A DNA stretch of 22,197 bases from JALQUL01 sp040382935 (GCA_040382935.1 JBEIEP010000044.1:1-22197), one strand, 5' to 3'; numbered from the stretch's first letter, positions 1 to 8,821 are shown. Notes: a model not told the origin generated them from the sequence alone. A program made the numbers and translations.

Positions 1-138
1 ACGCCCTGCTTGTGGCTCCAATATGCCGATCATGAAATGGATCCTATACGCCGATCACGAATTGGCTCCATTACGCCGGTCACAAATTGGATCCTATATG
101 CCGATCATGAAGTGGATCCTATATGCCGGTCAGTGACA
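1..138 (-). mobile_element. Terminal part of an IS21-family-like insertion sequence, rest off the left edge
   Basis: Read on the minus strand, the element would begin at 138 with TGTCACTGACCGGC and run off the window at position 1. The TG start and the array of repeated binding-site-like units just inside the end are typical of IS21-family termini, where IstA binds multiple repeats. No transposase is visible because only 138 bases are present. Position 138 is taken as the boundary because the fifth repeat ends there and the reading frame of the interrupted methyltransferase gene begins beyond it. Family assignment is an inference from end structure only. Confidence 0.6.
14..138. repeat. Five contiguous 25-bp direct repeats (IS terminal array)
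   Basis: Units lie at 14-38, 39-63, 64-88, 89-113 and 114-138, each exactly 25 bases with no spacers. The shared pattern is GG(A/C)TCC followed by a core close to TATGCCGATCA and a variable A/T-rich tail. Units 2, 4 and 5 begin GGATCC; units 1 and 3 begin GGCTCC. The last unit diverges at its outer end (GGTCAGTGACA), as expected if it contains the transposon tip. The absence of spacers argues against CRISPR. The likely role is multiple transposase-binding sites. Confidence 0.85.
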
Positions 139-2288
139 CCTAGGATATCCAAGCATTTTTCATCGTTGGTTGCCCCTCCCAATGCAAACAAACCGATAGC
201 CGTGCCCTGGGTGATTGCGAATACCGATTCATCCTTGGATCCATCCGCGGCCTTTTCTTTTTTCTTGGTGTTGCCGTGCAAATCTATGATGCGGATAAAC
301 GGGAACGACTGCCGTAAGTGATGCCGCATACCTTTGAACGTGGGGTTGTCCAAGTAGGAGTGGTCTGTGATGAGGCCCAAAACACCAACCGCATTCTCGC
401 TTAGCTTGATTTCACAAAAGCGAATGAACTTGACGTAATCGTTTTGCAACCATTTACCTTGTCCGGGTTTTTGTAGATCGGGAAAACCGCGTTTGTATTC
501 ATGCACTGCGGACACGATGGTCGGGACATTGTTGTTGGCGGAGTGTCCTGCATATGGTGGATTCCCGACGATGACAGTAAAACCACCGCCTTCCTTGGCT
601 TGATTGGCCTCTGAGGCCTCGCGGGCTAGCATCGGTGACATAGTTTCAAGGGTGCGCTGAATCTCATGGGCAGGCTCAAGAGCATTTGTCAAAAAGACCC
701 TAGCGCGCGGTCCGTCCGCTGGGAAGGTATAACCCGTCTCGGCCAGTTTCAGGCCTATCTTCATGTGGGCAATGGCGTAGGGGGCCATCATGAGTTCAAA
801 GGCATGCAGGCGCGGCAGCAGATGGTGCTGTACATAGTCCACCCACAGGGGCTGCCACTGGGCTTTGTTGGGTTTGCCCTGCTTGGCCCATTGGCGCACT
901 TTATGGGCGTGGACCTGCGATATCACTTCAACAATAAAGGTGCCTGTGCCGGTGGCGGGGTCTAGCACCTGCACAAAGGGTGTGGCGGTCGTGCAAAATT
1001 TGGGAAGCTTTAGATCGGGCTTACGCGCCAGCATTTCACCCCAGGTGATGGTGCTGGCCAGGCCGTCTTCAATGCCAAACTCGGTTTTCAAAATCTCGTC
1101 AACACTACGCACAATGAAATGAACGACCGGGCCAGGGGTGTAGAACACACCGCGCTTGTCGCGCATTTCAGCGTCGTATTCGTTCAAAAAATCTTCGTAA
1201 AAGTGAATTACCGGGTCGTCCCCCGGCTTGCTGGCGTTGAAACTGCGCAGCACCGCTTCGATTGCCGCGTTGCGCAACACGGTGACCACTTCGTTAATGC
1301 CCAATTCATCAAAATCCACCCGCTTGGCGCGGTGACGGGCACGCCCTGCGGCGCTTAAAAAACTACCCAGCAATTCTTTGAGAAACGGGTTAGTGCTAGG
1401 CACCATATCGGTCAGGTTGTCGGCCACCAGTGCGCCGCTGCTGCGGCTGGCGCGGGCGGTGAACAGGCCATAGGTCACGGTTTGCGCAAACATATCGGCA
1501 AAGGCGTCGTCGGACAAATCGGCAATGAGGTTGTCTTTAAACGCCTTGTGCATTTGCCGCAGGTGGCCACTGTCACTCTCTAATTCCAGCACGGTGTTCA
1601 CGCGCTTGCGGATACGTTTGGCCAATTGCGCCATGGCCAAGGCCAGGGTTTTGCTGTCGTTGATTTCTTGGCGATAGCCCAGCGCGAAGGCACCAGCCCA
1701 CTGCTTGCGCCAGGCCTGTAGCTCGGCTTGGGTGCCAGTGCTGGCGGGCCAACGCAGTTGATTGTGCAGGGTTTGGGCCACATAGTCCAATTGCATGGGG
1801 GTGTCGTCGTCGTCCCAGCCGAGCACGCGCAGTGTGGGCAAATCGCCTTGGTCCGACTCGTCGGTAAAATGGGCCAGTGCAATTTGGCGGCTACTGCTTT
1901 GCCCAAAGCTGGACACAAAAAGCAGGTCGTGCGCCGCCCAGGTTTGGTGACCACCACTGCTGGCCCTGCCCTTGGGCACCAAGCCGTTAAGCACCCGGCG
2001 CAGCGCGGTGATGGGCAGGCGGCCTTGGTTGAATTCGACAAAGAAAATACCCCAAGGCTGACCACTGACCAAGGGGCGCAGTTGCTGTATGGACTTGACC
2101 TTAACGGCGTGCTCGGCCTTTAAGTTGAGTTCTTCGGGCTGCCAGTCAAACAAATTGGCTTCCCAGTCTTCTACATCAACCGGCCAACCCAACTCATCGT
2201 GCAGCACCTGCACCAAGGTGGCAATGGTTTGTACTTGGCGCAATCGCTGGGCTAGCGAATCAAATGGCGAAGTGGGCTGGATGGGCAT
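105..2288 (-). CDS. N6-adenine DNA methyltransferase, type ISP-like, 3' end lost to IS insertion
   Basis: The protein resembles the methylase half of type ISP/Eco57I-like restriction enzymes. A helical N-terminal/coupler region (residues about 1-370) leads to the characteristic GVFYTP segment (380-385). Methylase motif I for S-adenosylmethionine binding, DPATGTGTF, is at 443-451, and the catalytic motif IV NPPY is at 576-579. It would methylate adenine in a target site. The host-derived frame ends near residue 716-717. The last ten or so residues (TDRHIGSTS and neighbours) are translated from the IS end, with a TGA at 105-107. Intact relatives continue well past this point with a target-recognition domain, which is missing, so this copy is probably inactive or non-specific. 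It starts 34 bases after the helicase gene on the same strand, indicating one operon. The start at 2288 is the first ATG; no strong ribosome site is seen. Confidence 0.85.
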   Translation of the reverse strand: MPIQPTSPFDSLAQRLRQVQTIATLVQVLHDELGWPVDVEDWEANLFDWQPEELNLKAEHAVKVKSIQQLRPLVSGQPWGIFFVEFNQGRLPITALRRVLNGLVPKGRASSGGHQTWAAHDLLFVSSFGQSSSRQIALAHFTDESDQGDLPTLRVLGWDDDDTPMQLDYVAQTLHNQLRWPASTGTQAELQAWRKQWAGAFALGYRQEINDSKTLALAMAQLAKRIRKRVNTVLELESDSGHLRQMHKAFKDNLIADLSDDAFADMFAQTVTYGLFTARASRSSGALVADNLTDMVPSTNPFLKELLGSFLSAAGRARHRAKRVDFDELGINEVVTVLRNAAIEAVLRSFNASKPGDDPVIHFYEDFLNEYDAEMRDKRGVFYTPGPVVHFIVRSVDEILKTEFGIEDGLASTITWGEMLARKPDLKLPKFCTTATPFVQVLDPATGTGTFIVEVISQVHAHKVRQWAKQGKPNKAQWQPLWVDYVQHHLLPRLHAFELMMAPYAIAHMKIGLKLAETGYTFPADGPRARVFLTNALEPAHEIQRTLETMSPMLAREASEANQAKEGGGFTVIVGNPPYAGHSANNNVPTIVSAVHEYKRGFPDLQKPGQGKWLQNDYVKFIRFCEIKLSENAVGVLGLITDHSYLDNPTFKGMRHHLRQSFPFIRIIDLHGNTKKKEKAADGSKDESVFAITQGTAIGLFALGGATNDEKCLDILGVTDRHIGSTS

Positions 2289-2322
2289 GGCGTGGTGGGG
2301 TTAAGGCTCTTTCGGTACCGTG

Positions 2323-5300
2323 TCAATTCAATTCCATCCAAGCCAACAATTGTGGCAGTACCCCTAAAGGGGCTTGGACTTGTCGCAGGTAACCGTTTTT
2401 TAAGTGCTTTTCTACTTTGGCGCGCGCCTCCGAAAGCGTCATATGCGCAATGAGGCATTGCCGTGGCGTGGTGGGTTCACATCGGATCACGGCGTCAATG
2501 GCGGCTGCGTTGTCTAGCACCTTGCCGCTTTGCAAATCCAACAGCAGCCATTCCGTGCGGCCTTTGGTCAGTGTCCATGCCTCTGATTCTTCGTCCTGTA
2601 CCGTCACTGAAGGGTCTTTGCTGGGCAAAGCAAAGCAAAAGAACACCGCCTGCGCGCCCGGTTGGATATGCGTTTTGCCGCTAAAAACCCGGCCTGGAAG
2701 CACTTGTAAACGCTGCGGTAAATCAGGGTGGTTTACCAGCAGTTGTTGGTAGGCCAAGTGCATGGTCTCTAGGGCGGTGGGTTCGCCCTCCAACTGATGG
2801 TCAAAGTCGCGCAGGGCCGCGAAGTCGTCCTCAGGGCGTAAAAGCTTTTTGCCCTCAATGCCCAATGTTTTTGAGATCAGCAGGGTTTTGTTGGATACCT
2901 TTTTAAAGAGGTTGAGCAACTCGTCTAATTCGCCAGGGGGTAAAAAATTCCAATATTCGACGGTGCCTCGGATGTCTTTAACCTCTGGGTGGTCTTTGAC
3001 CAGGACCTTTTCAATATCGGGATTCATGCGTCTGTCCACGCGGCCTATGCGCTGCATCAAACGGACAGGATTCCAATGCAAATCGTAGTTAATCAGGCGG
3101 GTGGCGTCTTGTAGGTTCAAGCCCTCGCTCAGTACGTCGGTGGCAATCAGCACCCGGGTTTCTGACTGGCCTAAATCGGCCAAGGCTTGGCTGGTCATGT
3201 TGTTGTAGTAGGGCGAGAACCGGCGAATGACATCACCACGGCTCCCCTTGGTTGCGGAGTCGATCTGATCTATGCCTTTGATACCTGCTCTCTCTAGCTC
3301 TTGGGCCAGGTAACGAGCAGTCGCAGAGAACTCGCTAAAAATCATGACCTTGTGCTTTTTGAGCACCGGATCGGATTTGAGCAAGTGAACAAGGGCGCGT
3401 AGTTTGTCGTCGTGACTGGGTTTGAATTGCCGTAGCTCGTTGAGGAATTCCGCCAATTGGTTGAGGTCTTGCAATGACTCAGAAAGCATCTGTGGTACGT
3501 CAAACTCGTCCCGGTTGAGTAGCTCCACCTCTGCAAGCATTTCGTCTGGAATCACATCCTCTTCGGTGTCATCTTGACCTTCGGGGCCTGGGTCAAAAAG
3601 CTGCTGCTGGCGTTTTTGAACCTCACCCAACAACTCCTCTTGGTGAATACGCCAGCGCTCCAAGGCGGCCAGTTCGTGTCGCGTGGTACTGTTAACTGTG
3701 ACGAAGGCCAACACTTTGCGTAGTAGCTGCTGACAAGAGGTTTCAAAGGCACGGGCAGAGCTTTCAAATCGCTTTAAAAACAATATTCGAATAAGACCCA
3801 CGACTTGTTTTTGGCGGTTGTCTTCAAACCCATCGGCCACTGGCACTTTGGAATAGGCCAAGGGGTAGTACATGGGCAGGGTAAACAGGGGGTGCTTGCG
3901 ATTAAAGGCTTTTTCTAACATGGCCAGCAACTTGCCATAGGTTTTTTTGACCGAGTAATCGGCTACCTTAGGCGCTGCCCGCTTGGGGAATAAGGCCGCT
4001 TTGGCTCCCGCCGTTAACTGGCTTTGTTTGACATAGGCTCTGCTGCGCTGTACGACCAATTCGCGAAACAGGCTATCGTGCGCCAAGAAATCACTCACCT
4101 CAAAACCCGTCAGTTCGCCTTGCAAAGCTTCTATGCCTAGGCGTTTGGTCAGCTCTTTTTCAAGCTTGCGAAAGTGCCCCGGCAGCGAGTGGATTCCTAG
4201 CGTTTCATTGAAATGATCAGGTGCTCGTTGGGTAAAGTGCTCTATCAGGTGTTGTAGATCAATCAGGCGGTTATTGATAGGGGTGGCCGTTAACATAAAG
4301 ACTTGCTTGCCCTTGGCGATGGACTGCATTTGCCAATAGCGGGAGGTTTCTTTTTTTGTACCGGGATTTCGAAAGTGATGGGCTTCGTCGATCACGATCA
4401 CATCGGCCTGTTCTTTAAGGCGTTGGAGCTTTTCTACCCATTCGCCGCCGCGCTGTAAATCGGTGTGGTTGATCAAAACCAAATTAGAAAAATCGCCAAA
4501 TAACTCAGGTAAATGGCGGCGCAGGCTGGACTCCCACACGGGCTCACGACCTGACTTGGGAACGACCAAAAGCACTTTTTTGCGTTCAAACTTAACCAAG
4601 CGCTCAATCAACATGAGGCCCACAAAGGTTTTGCCCAAACCCACACCGTCGCATAAAAAAGCCCCACCGTATTTGCCGCCAATTTTGAGCAAAGCGGCAT
4701 AACCGTCACGTTGGTATTGGTCCAAAATTGGGTACATACGCGATTGCTTACGCTCCCAATCCCCTGCGGTTTCTTCATAGTTATTGAAGTAGGCCTGTAG
4801 CGCCTTGGCGTACACCTCAAAGGGCAGGTAGTGGCGGGTATGCCGTTCCACCACCTTGAGCACCGCGACTGAAGCATCCTCTGCGTCGTTCCAATGCGTG
4901 TCAAACCATTGCTGGAGATCTTCTACCTCGCGGCGCAGTTGCACGTTAAGTTCTACGTTGCCGGTTAATCCCGGTTGGGTGAAATTACTGGAACCGACCA
5001 AGGCGGACGATCCCACAACGGCCAATTTACTGTGGGTGATATAGGCCTTGGCGTGAAATTTTTTCTTGGTATACACCCGGCACTGCAATTTGCCTGTGGC
5101 CAGGGCTTGAACAATGTGATCCACGCCAGTTAAAAAATCATTTTTTTGCTTTTCGCGCTCAATGCTTTCGTCCAGCAGTTGACCTACCCGCGCAAGCCCC
5201 TCCACCAATGCACGATGGGTGCGCTTGGTGACTTCATCACCCATTAGGATGCGAATATGCGCCAACTGCTGCCATTTACCATCCAGCGCCAGCAACGCAC

Positions 5301-5529
5301 CAATCTCAAAGTATCCGGTAGCGATATCAAATTGATGGGATATATCAGCCCATTCGGTCAGATAGTTCACGACCTTCCAGTCGTTATCGCTGTTATCAAC
5401 GATAAATAAATCGTTCCCCGTTTTTTTAACCATTTTCAAAGTTTTATTCACTACGTAGATCAACCGTTGCCACTGAAGTTCTTTCGACCCCAAAGCCAAG
5501 CGATTGGCCAGAGCGTCAATGTACCTCAT
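2323..5529 (-). CDS. PLD-nuclease / SNF2-type helicase of a restriction or defence module
   Basis: A 1068-residue fusion. The N-terminal third is a phospholipase-D-like (HKD) nuclease domain, with an HxK motif in FHAKAY at about 159-161 and a downstream GSSNFT at about 179-184. A superfamily 2 SNF2/HepA-like motor follows: Walker A CDGVGLGKTF (about 293-302), the DEAH box in VIDEAHHF (about 379-386), motif III TATPINN (about 414-420), the second RecA lobe starting near MIFSEFSA (about 727) and motif VI QRIGRVDRR (about 825). An acidic linker lies near residues 630-660. It probably translocates on DNA and cuts non-self DNA together with the methyltransferase encoded 34 bases downstream. The start at 5529 is chosen over an upstream in-frame codon at 5610 because a GAGGTG ribosome site sits immediately before it. 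No frameshift is visible. It could alternatively be classed with DISARM-like helicase/PLD systems, but the other DISARM genes are not seen. Confidence 0.85.
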   Translation of the reverse strand: MRYIDALANRLALGSKELQWQRLIYVVNKTLKMVKKTGNDLFIVDNSDNDWKVVNYLTEWADISHQFDIATGYFEIGALLALDGKWQQLAHIRILMGDEVTKRTHRALVEGLARVGQLLDESIEREKQKNDFLTGVDHIVQALATGKLQCRVYTKKKFHAKAYITHSKLAVVGSSALVGSSNFTQPGLTGNVELNVQLRREVEDLQQWFDTHWNDAEDASVAVLKVVERHTRHYLPFEVYAKALQAYFNNYEETAGDWERKQSRMYPILDQYQRDGYAALLKIGGKYGGAFLCDGVGLGKTFVGLMLIERLVKFERKKVLLVVPKSGREPVWESSLRRHLPELFGDFSNLVLINHTDLQRGGEWVEKLQRLKEQADVIVIDEAHHFRNPGTKKETSRYWQMQSIAKGKQVFMLTATPINNRLIDLQHLIEHFTQRAPDHFNETLGIHSLPGHFRKLEKELTKRLGIEALQGELTGFEVSDFLAHDSLFRELVVQRSRAYVKQSQLTAGAKAALFPKRAAPKVADYSVKKTYGKLLAMLEKAFNRKHPLFTLPMYYPLAYSKVPVADGFEDNRQKQVVGLIRILFLKRFESSARAFETSCQQLLRKVLAFVTVNSTTRHELAALERWRIHQEELLGEVQKRQQQLFDPGPEGQDDTEEDVIPDEMLAEVELLNRDEFDVPQMLSESLQDLNQLAEFLNELRQFKPSHDDKLRALVHLLKSDPVLKKHKVMIFSEFSATARYLAQELERAGIKGIDQIDSATKGSRGDVIRRFSPYYNNMTSQALADLGQSETRVLIATDVLSEGLNLQDATRLINYDLHWNPVRLMQRIGRVDRRMNPDIEKVLVKDHPEVKDIRGTVEYWNFLPPGELDELLNLFKKVSNKTLLISKTLGIEGKKLLRPEDDFAALRDFDHQLEGEPTALETMHLAYQQLLVNHPDLPQRLQVLPGRVFSGKTHIQPGAQAVFFCFALPSKDPSVTVQDEESEAWTLTKGRTEWLLLDLQSGKVLDNAAAIDAVIRCEPTTPRQCLIAHMTLSEARAKVEKHLKNGYLRQVQAPLGVLPQLLAWMELN

Positions 5530-5532
5530 TGG

Positions 5533-5538
5533 CACCTC
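5533..5538 (-). promoter_or_regulatory. Ribosome-binding site of the helicase gene
   Basis: GAGGTG on the minus strand, with the GAGG core five bases before the ATG at 5527-5529. It decides the start of the helicase in favour of MRYIDAL rather than the longer upstream form. It is one of few clear Shine-Dalgarno sites in the window. Confidence 0.6.
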
Positions 5539-5585
5539 ATTTTTTTGCGCCACGCCTCTCCGCAAAGCACCCTTTAAAATATCGC

Positions 5586-6479
5586 ATGACCTACGCCCTG
5601 CACACCTCACAACTTCACTCCCTTCCTTTACTGGCGCGTGGCAAAGTGCGCGACAACTACGCGGTGGGGGACGACCGCATTTTGATGGTGGCCTCTGACC
5701 GCTTGAGCGCGTTTGATGTAGTGATGGGCGAGCCGATTCCGGGCAAGGGGGCGATGCTTACGCAAATGGCTTTGTTTTGGTTTGACCGTTTGGGTGCGAT
5801 ATGCCCCAACCATTTGACGGGTCTTGCACCAGAGTCGGTGGTGGGGTCTGAAGAAGTGCCTATGGTGGCAGGGCGATCTATGCTGGTCAAGCGCCTGCGG
5901 CCGTTGCCGATTGAGGCGGTGGTAAGGGGGTATTTGGCAGGCAGCGGTTGGAAGGAATACCAAGAGGGACAAACGGTATGTGGTGTGGCCTTGCCACCGG
6001 GCTTACAAAATGCCAGCCGATTGGATGCGCCCATTTACACGCCAGCGGCCAAGGCGCCTATGGGCGAGCACGATGAAAACATTACCTTTGCGCAAAGTGT
6101 GGAGCGGGTGGGGCTGGCATTGGCCACGCAGATTCGCGACACCAGCTTGCGCTTGTACACGGCCGCGCGTGATTTTGCCGCCACCAAGGGCTTGCTGATC
6201 GCCGATACCAAGTTTGAGTTTGGGCTGGACGAAAACGACGAACTGGTATTGATGGACGAGGTGTTAACGCCTGATTCGTCTCGTTACTGGCCGGTAGAGG
6301 GCTATGAAGACGCCCTGAGGCAGGGGCTTAACCCACCCAGCTACGACAAGCAGTTTGTACGCGACTGGCTAGAGGCGCAACCTTGGGACAAAACCGCTCC
6401 CGCGCCAACGCTGCCGCCAGAGGTAATTGCAGCAACGGCCGCCAAGTACCAAGAAGCTTGGGAGCGTTTAAGGGTCTGA
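5586..6479 (+). CDS. purC: Phosphoribosylaminoimidazole-succinocarboxamide synthase (SAICAR synthetase)
   Basis: A 297-residue cytosolic enzyme of de novo purine synthesis. It condenses CAIR with aspartate, using ATP, to give SAICAR. Both family signatures are present: LPIEAVVRGYLAGSG at 107-121 and LIADTKFEFG at 204-213. An N-terminal GKVRDNYAVGDD segment forms the nucleotide-binding loop region. Length matches the longer proteobacterial/yeast-like PurC form (about 290-310) rather than the 237-residue E. coli type. The start at 5586 (MTYALHTSQL) is preferred; an in-frame upstream codon at 5529 would overlap the helicase start and adds residues without family similarity. The gene is divergent from the helicase (56-base gap) and convergent with tsaC. 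PurE and PurK, which act immediately before it in the pathway, are encoded just beyond tsaC. Confidence 0.96.
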   Translation: MTYALHTSQLHSLPLLARGKVRDNYAVGDDRILMVASDRLSAFDVVMGEPIPGKGAMLTQMALFWFDRLGAICPNHLTGLAPESVVGSEEVPMVAGRSMLVKRLRPLPIEAVVRGYLAGSGWKEYQEGQTVCGVALPPGLQNASRLDAPIYTPAAKAPMGEHDENITFAQSVERVGLALATQIRDTSLRLYTAARDFAATKGLLIADTKFEFGLDENDELVLMDEVLTPDSSRYWPVEGYEDALRQGLNPPSYDKQFVRDWLEAQPWDKTAPAPTLPPEVIAATAAKYQEAWERLRV

Positions 6480-6533
6480 CAGACAGGAGCAAGCGCCCCT
6501 GCAATGCATCAGGAACCGGATGCGAATGCCATA

Positions 6534-7544
6534 TCAACTGGAGGAGTGGCCAGGAATGGCGGATGCCCGCCCCAATCGATCCCTTACCCCTTCCCACAAA
6601 GAGGTATTGGGAGGACACTGCACCCAAATGGCGTGCACACCCGGCACGTCAAAAGCACGCAACTGGGAAAAAAGCGTTTGCGCACAGGCAACAGGGTCAC
6701 GAGGCATCGCCACCCACTGCACATAAGGCGGCAAACCAGCGGGCCTGTCAAAGGTGTAAAGGGCCACTGGGCCTTGTGGGTTGGCGTCTTGCAATAGGGC
6801 CAACAATTCGTCCAAGGGCAGGCAATACAAACGCGCACGGGGTGCATAGTGGGAGGCCAGTGTGCCCGATGCCTTGGGTGCGGCCTGGGTTTGCCCATCA
6901 CTGGGCAAGGTTTCATAGTCGCGCCAAACCCGTTGCCCTAGCACCCGCTCCAGATCGGGAACACTGACCACGCCAGGGCGTAGCAGCACCGGATGGCCAC
7001 GGCTGCAGTCCACAATGGTGGACTCAATTCCAACGGCGCAAGGGCCCCCTTCCAGAACCGTTAAGGCCTGTCCAAAATCAGCACGCACGTGGGCGCTGGT
7101 GGTGGGGCTGATGCGGCCAAAAGGATTGGCACTGGGCGCGGCCAAGCCCCATACACCCAGCGTTTGGCAATGCTGTAAAAGGGCTTGGGCAACCGGGTGC
7201 GCGGGGCAGCGCACCCCCACCGAACCCTGTCCGGCGGTCGCACCCACTGCCACACCCGTGCGGCGCGAAACAATCAAGGTGAGTGGCCCAGGCCAAAACG
7301 CTTGCATCAACAATGCGGCGAAAGGGGGCAGATTTTGCGCAAAGTGTTGAACCGCCTGGGCGTTGACCACATGAACAATCAGGGGGTGGTCAGCGGGCCG
7401 GCCCTTGGTGGTGAATATTTTGGAAACGGCCTCGTCGTTGTTGGCGTCAGCGGCCAAGCCGTATACCGTCTCAGTGGGGATGGCCACCAAACCGCCACCC
7501 GCGAGCTCACGGGCCGCGTGTTGGATTTGGGTGTCAGTCGCCAT
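6534..7544 (-). CDS. L-threonylcarbamoyladenylate synthase (Sua5/YwlC type)
   Basis: It makes threonylcarbamoyl-AMP from threonine, bicarbonate and ATP, the first step of t6A modification at position 37 of ANN-decoding tRNAs. The YrdC/TsaC fold occupies residues about 1-200: AIPTETVYGLA (21-31), the KGRPADHPLIVHV binding motif (47-59), APSANPFGRIS (136-146) and ESTIVDC (174-180). After a linker, the C-terminal Sua5 domain begins around KASGTLASHYAPRA (224-237) and makes the protein 336 residues, the Sua5 rather than the short TsaC form. The start at 7544 (MATDTQIQ) fits the family N-terminus. A TTG at 7592 overlapping the purK stop would add 16 residues. It lies 44 bases downstream of purK and is probably co-transcribed with purE-purK. 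Confidence 0.93.
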   Translation of the reverse strand: MATDTQIQHAARELAGGGLVAIPTETVYGLAADANNDEAVSKIFTTKGRPADHPLIVHVVNAQAVQHFAQNLPPFAALLMQAFWPGPLTLIVSRRTGVAVGATAGQGSVGVRCPAHPVAQALLQHCQTLGVWGLAAPSANPFGRISPTTSAHVRADFGQALTVLEGGPCAVGIESTIVDCSRGHPVLLRPGVVSVPDLERVLGQRVWRDYETLPSDGQTQAAPKASGTLASHYAPRARLYCLPLDELLALLQDANPQGPVALYTFDRPAGLPPYVQWVAMPRDPVACAQTLFSQLRAFDVPGVHAIWVQCPPNTSLWEGVRDRLGRASAIPGHSSS

Positions 7545-7588
7545 CAACGGGGCCGGGTCTTGGCGTACAGGTTCCAAAGGCTTACCCG

Positions 7589-8821
7589 TCAAAAGGCTTC
7601 AATACCCAAAACAGCGCAGACAGCCTGTGCCGTGCGCGTGACATCGGCCGCCGTGGCCCCGGTAATGGTGAGATGGCCCATTTTTCGGCCAGGTCTGGGA
7701 TCAAGTTTGCCGTACAGGTGCAGATGCGTACCCGGCAGCGCCAGGCATTTAGCCCAGTCCGGGGTTTGGGCTTTGGCTTGGCCTTTGTCCACCGACTGGC
7801 CCTTGAACCACAAATCGCCCAGCAGGTTGAGCATTACGGCGGGGCTGTGCTGGCGAACCGGAACCAAGGGCAGACCCGCCAGGGTTTTTACTTGCAGGTC
7901 AAACTGCGATTGGTCACAGGCGTCTAGGCTGTAGTGCCCGCTGTTGTGGGGCCGAGGGGCCATTTCATTGACCACCAGTTGGGCTGGCCCCGGTGCCTGT
8001 CCGTCAAGGCCTGACGCAACCACAAAAAACTCCACGCACAACACGCCCACGTAATCCAGCCCCTGTGCCACGGCCCGTGCCCAATCCACGGCCTTGGCGG
8101 CAGTGGATGCGGGTACCGCTCCTTCAAAAACTTGGGTAACCGCCAAAATACCGTCGCGATGCAAGTTGTTTTGAACCGGAAAATGCACCATAGCCCCGTC
8201 GTGGCCCCGGGCCACAATCACCGAGCACTCCATGAGCAAGGGCAAACGCTGCTCGAGCACACAGGGCACTTGGCCCAATTGCGCCCAGGCCTCACCCAAT
8301 TGGCTGGCATCAGCGACCGATTTTTGCCCCTTGCCGTCGTAGCCTAAGCGTGCGGTTTTCAAAAGACCAGGAAACAAGTTCTTTGGCACCGCCTCTATAT
8401 CGGCAGCCGTTTCAATCACGGCGTAGGGCGCACAGGGCACGCCGCACAGCGTAAAGTGGGCTTTTTCTTGGATTCTGTCTTGGGCTATGGCCACCGCCCG
8501 GGCGCCCGGTGCAACGGTTCTGTGCCCTGCCAAGGTCACCAGCGCCTTTGCTGGCACGTTTTCAAACTCAGTGGTGATGGCACTTGCCCGCTGCATGAGT
8601 TGGGCCAGGCCCTGCTCGTCCAGGTAGTCGGTTTGAATGTGGTAGTGGCTCACCCCACCGGCCGGGCTGCTGGGGTCGGGATCGAGCACCGCGGTGTAAA
8701 AGCCCATTTGCTGCGCCGCCTGAACAAACATGCGGCCCAATTGCCCGCCCCCGACCACGCCCAAAGTAGCTTGCTGGCCCGAGCGGTGCTGACCGGGCAA
8801 CAGTTCGGTGTTATGCGCCAT
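7589..8821 (-). CDS. purK: 5-(carboxyamino)imidazole ribonucleotide synthase
   Basis: A 410-residue ATP-grasp enzyme that converts AIR, bicarbonate and ATP to N5-CAIR in purine synthesis. The N-terminal nucleotide-fold motif GVVGGGQLGRM is at 21-31. The ATP-grasp core includes PGLLKTARLGYDGKGQ and VLEQRLPLLMECSV. The C-terminal NEMAPRPHNSGHYS metal/active-site stretch lies near 283-296. The start at 8821 (MAHNTELLPG) overlaps the last 11 bases of purE, the usual translational coupling of this pair. The frame is open further upstream, but that part is the shadow of purE. The product feeds directly into PurE. About 15 residues precede the family core, a modest extension. Confidence 0.95.
   Translation of the reverse strand: MAHNTELLPGQHRSGQQATLGVVGGGQLGRMFVQAAQQMGFYTAVLDPDPSSPAGGVSHYHIQTDYLDEQGLAQLMQRASAITTEFENVPAKALVTLAGHRTVAPGARAVAIAQDRIQEKAHFTLCGVPCAPYAVIETAADIEAVPKNLFPGLLKTARLGYDGKGQKSVADASQLGEAWAQLGQVPCVLEQRLPLLMECSVIVARGHDGAMVHFPVQNNLHRDGILAVTQVFEGAVPASTAAKAVDWARAVAQGLDYVGVLCVEFFVVASGLDGQAPGPAQLVVNEMAPRPHNSGHYSLDACDQSQFDLQVKTLAGLPLVPVRQHSPAVMLNLLGDLWFKGQSVDKGQAKAQTPDWAKCLALPGTHLHLYGKLDPRPGRKMGHLTITGATAADVTRTAQAVCAVLGIEAF

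Noticed and set aside
14..138. Possible CRISPR-like repeat array
   Set aside because: The five 25-bp units are head-to-tail with no spacers between them, and no cas gene is present. They end exactly where an interrupted gene begins, which fits an IS terminus.
2323..5529. Complete DISARM system
   Set aside because: Helicase, PLD and methylase activities are all present, but the DUF1998 protein (DrmB) and the separate DrmA/DrmC architecture are not. The methylase looks ISP-like.
5529..5585. Longer PurC beginning at 5529
   Set aside because: The extra residues overlap the divergent helicase start region and do not resemble PurC N-termini; the form starting at 5586 has the normal length.
6383..6967. 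Plus-strand frame opposite tsaC as a separate gene
   Set aside because: It overlaps purC and lies antisense to the well-supported tsaC gene, with no recognisable domain; it is a shadow frame of GC-rich coding DNA.
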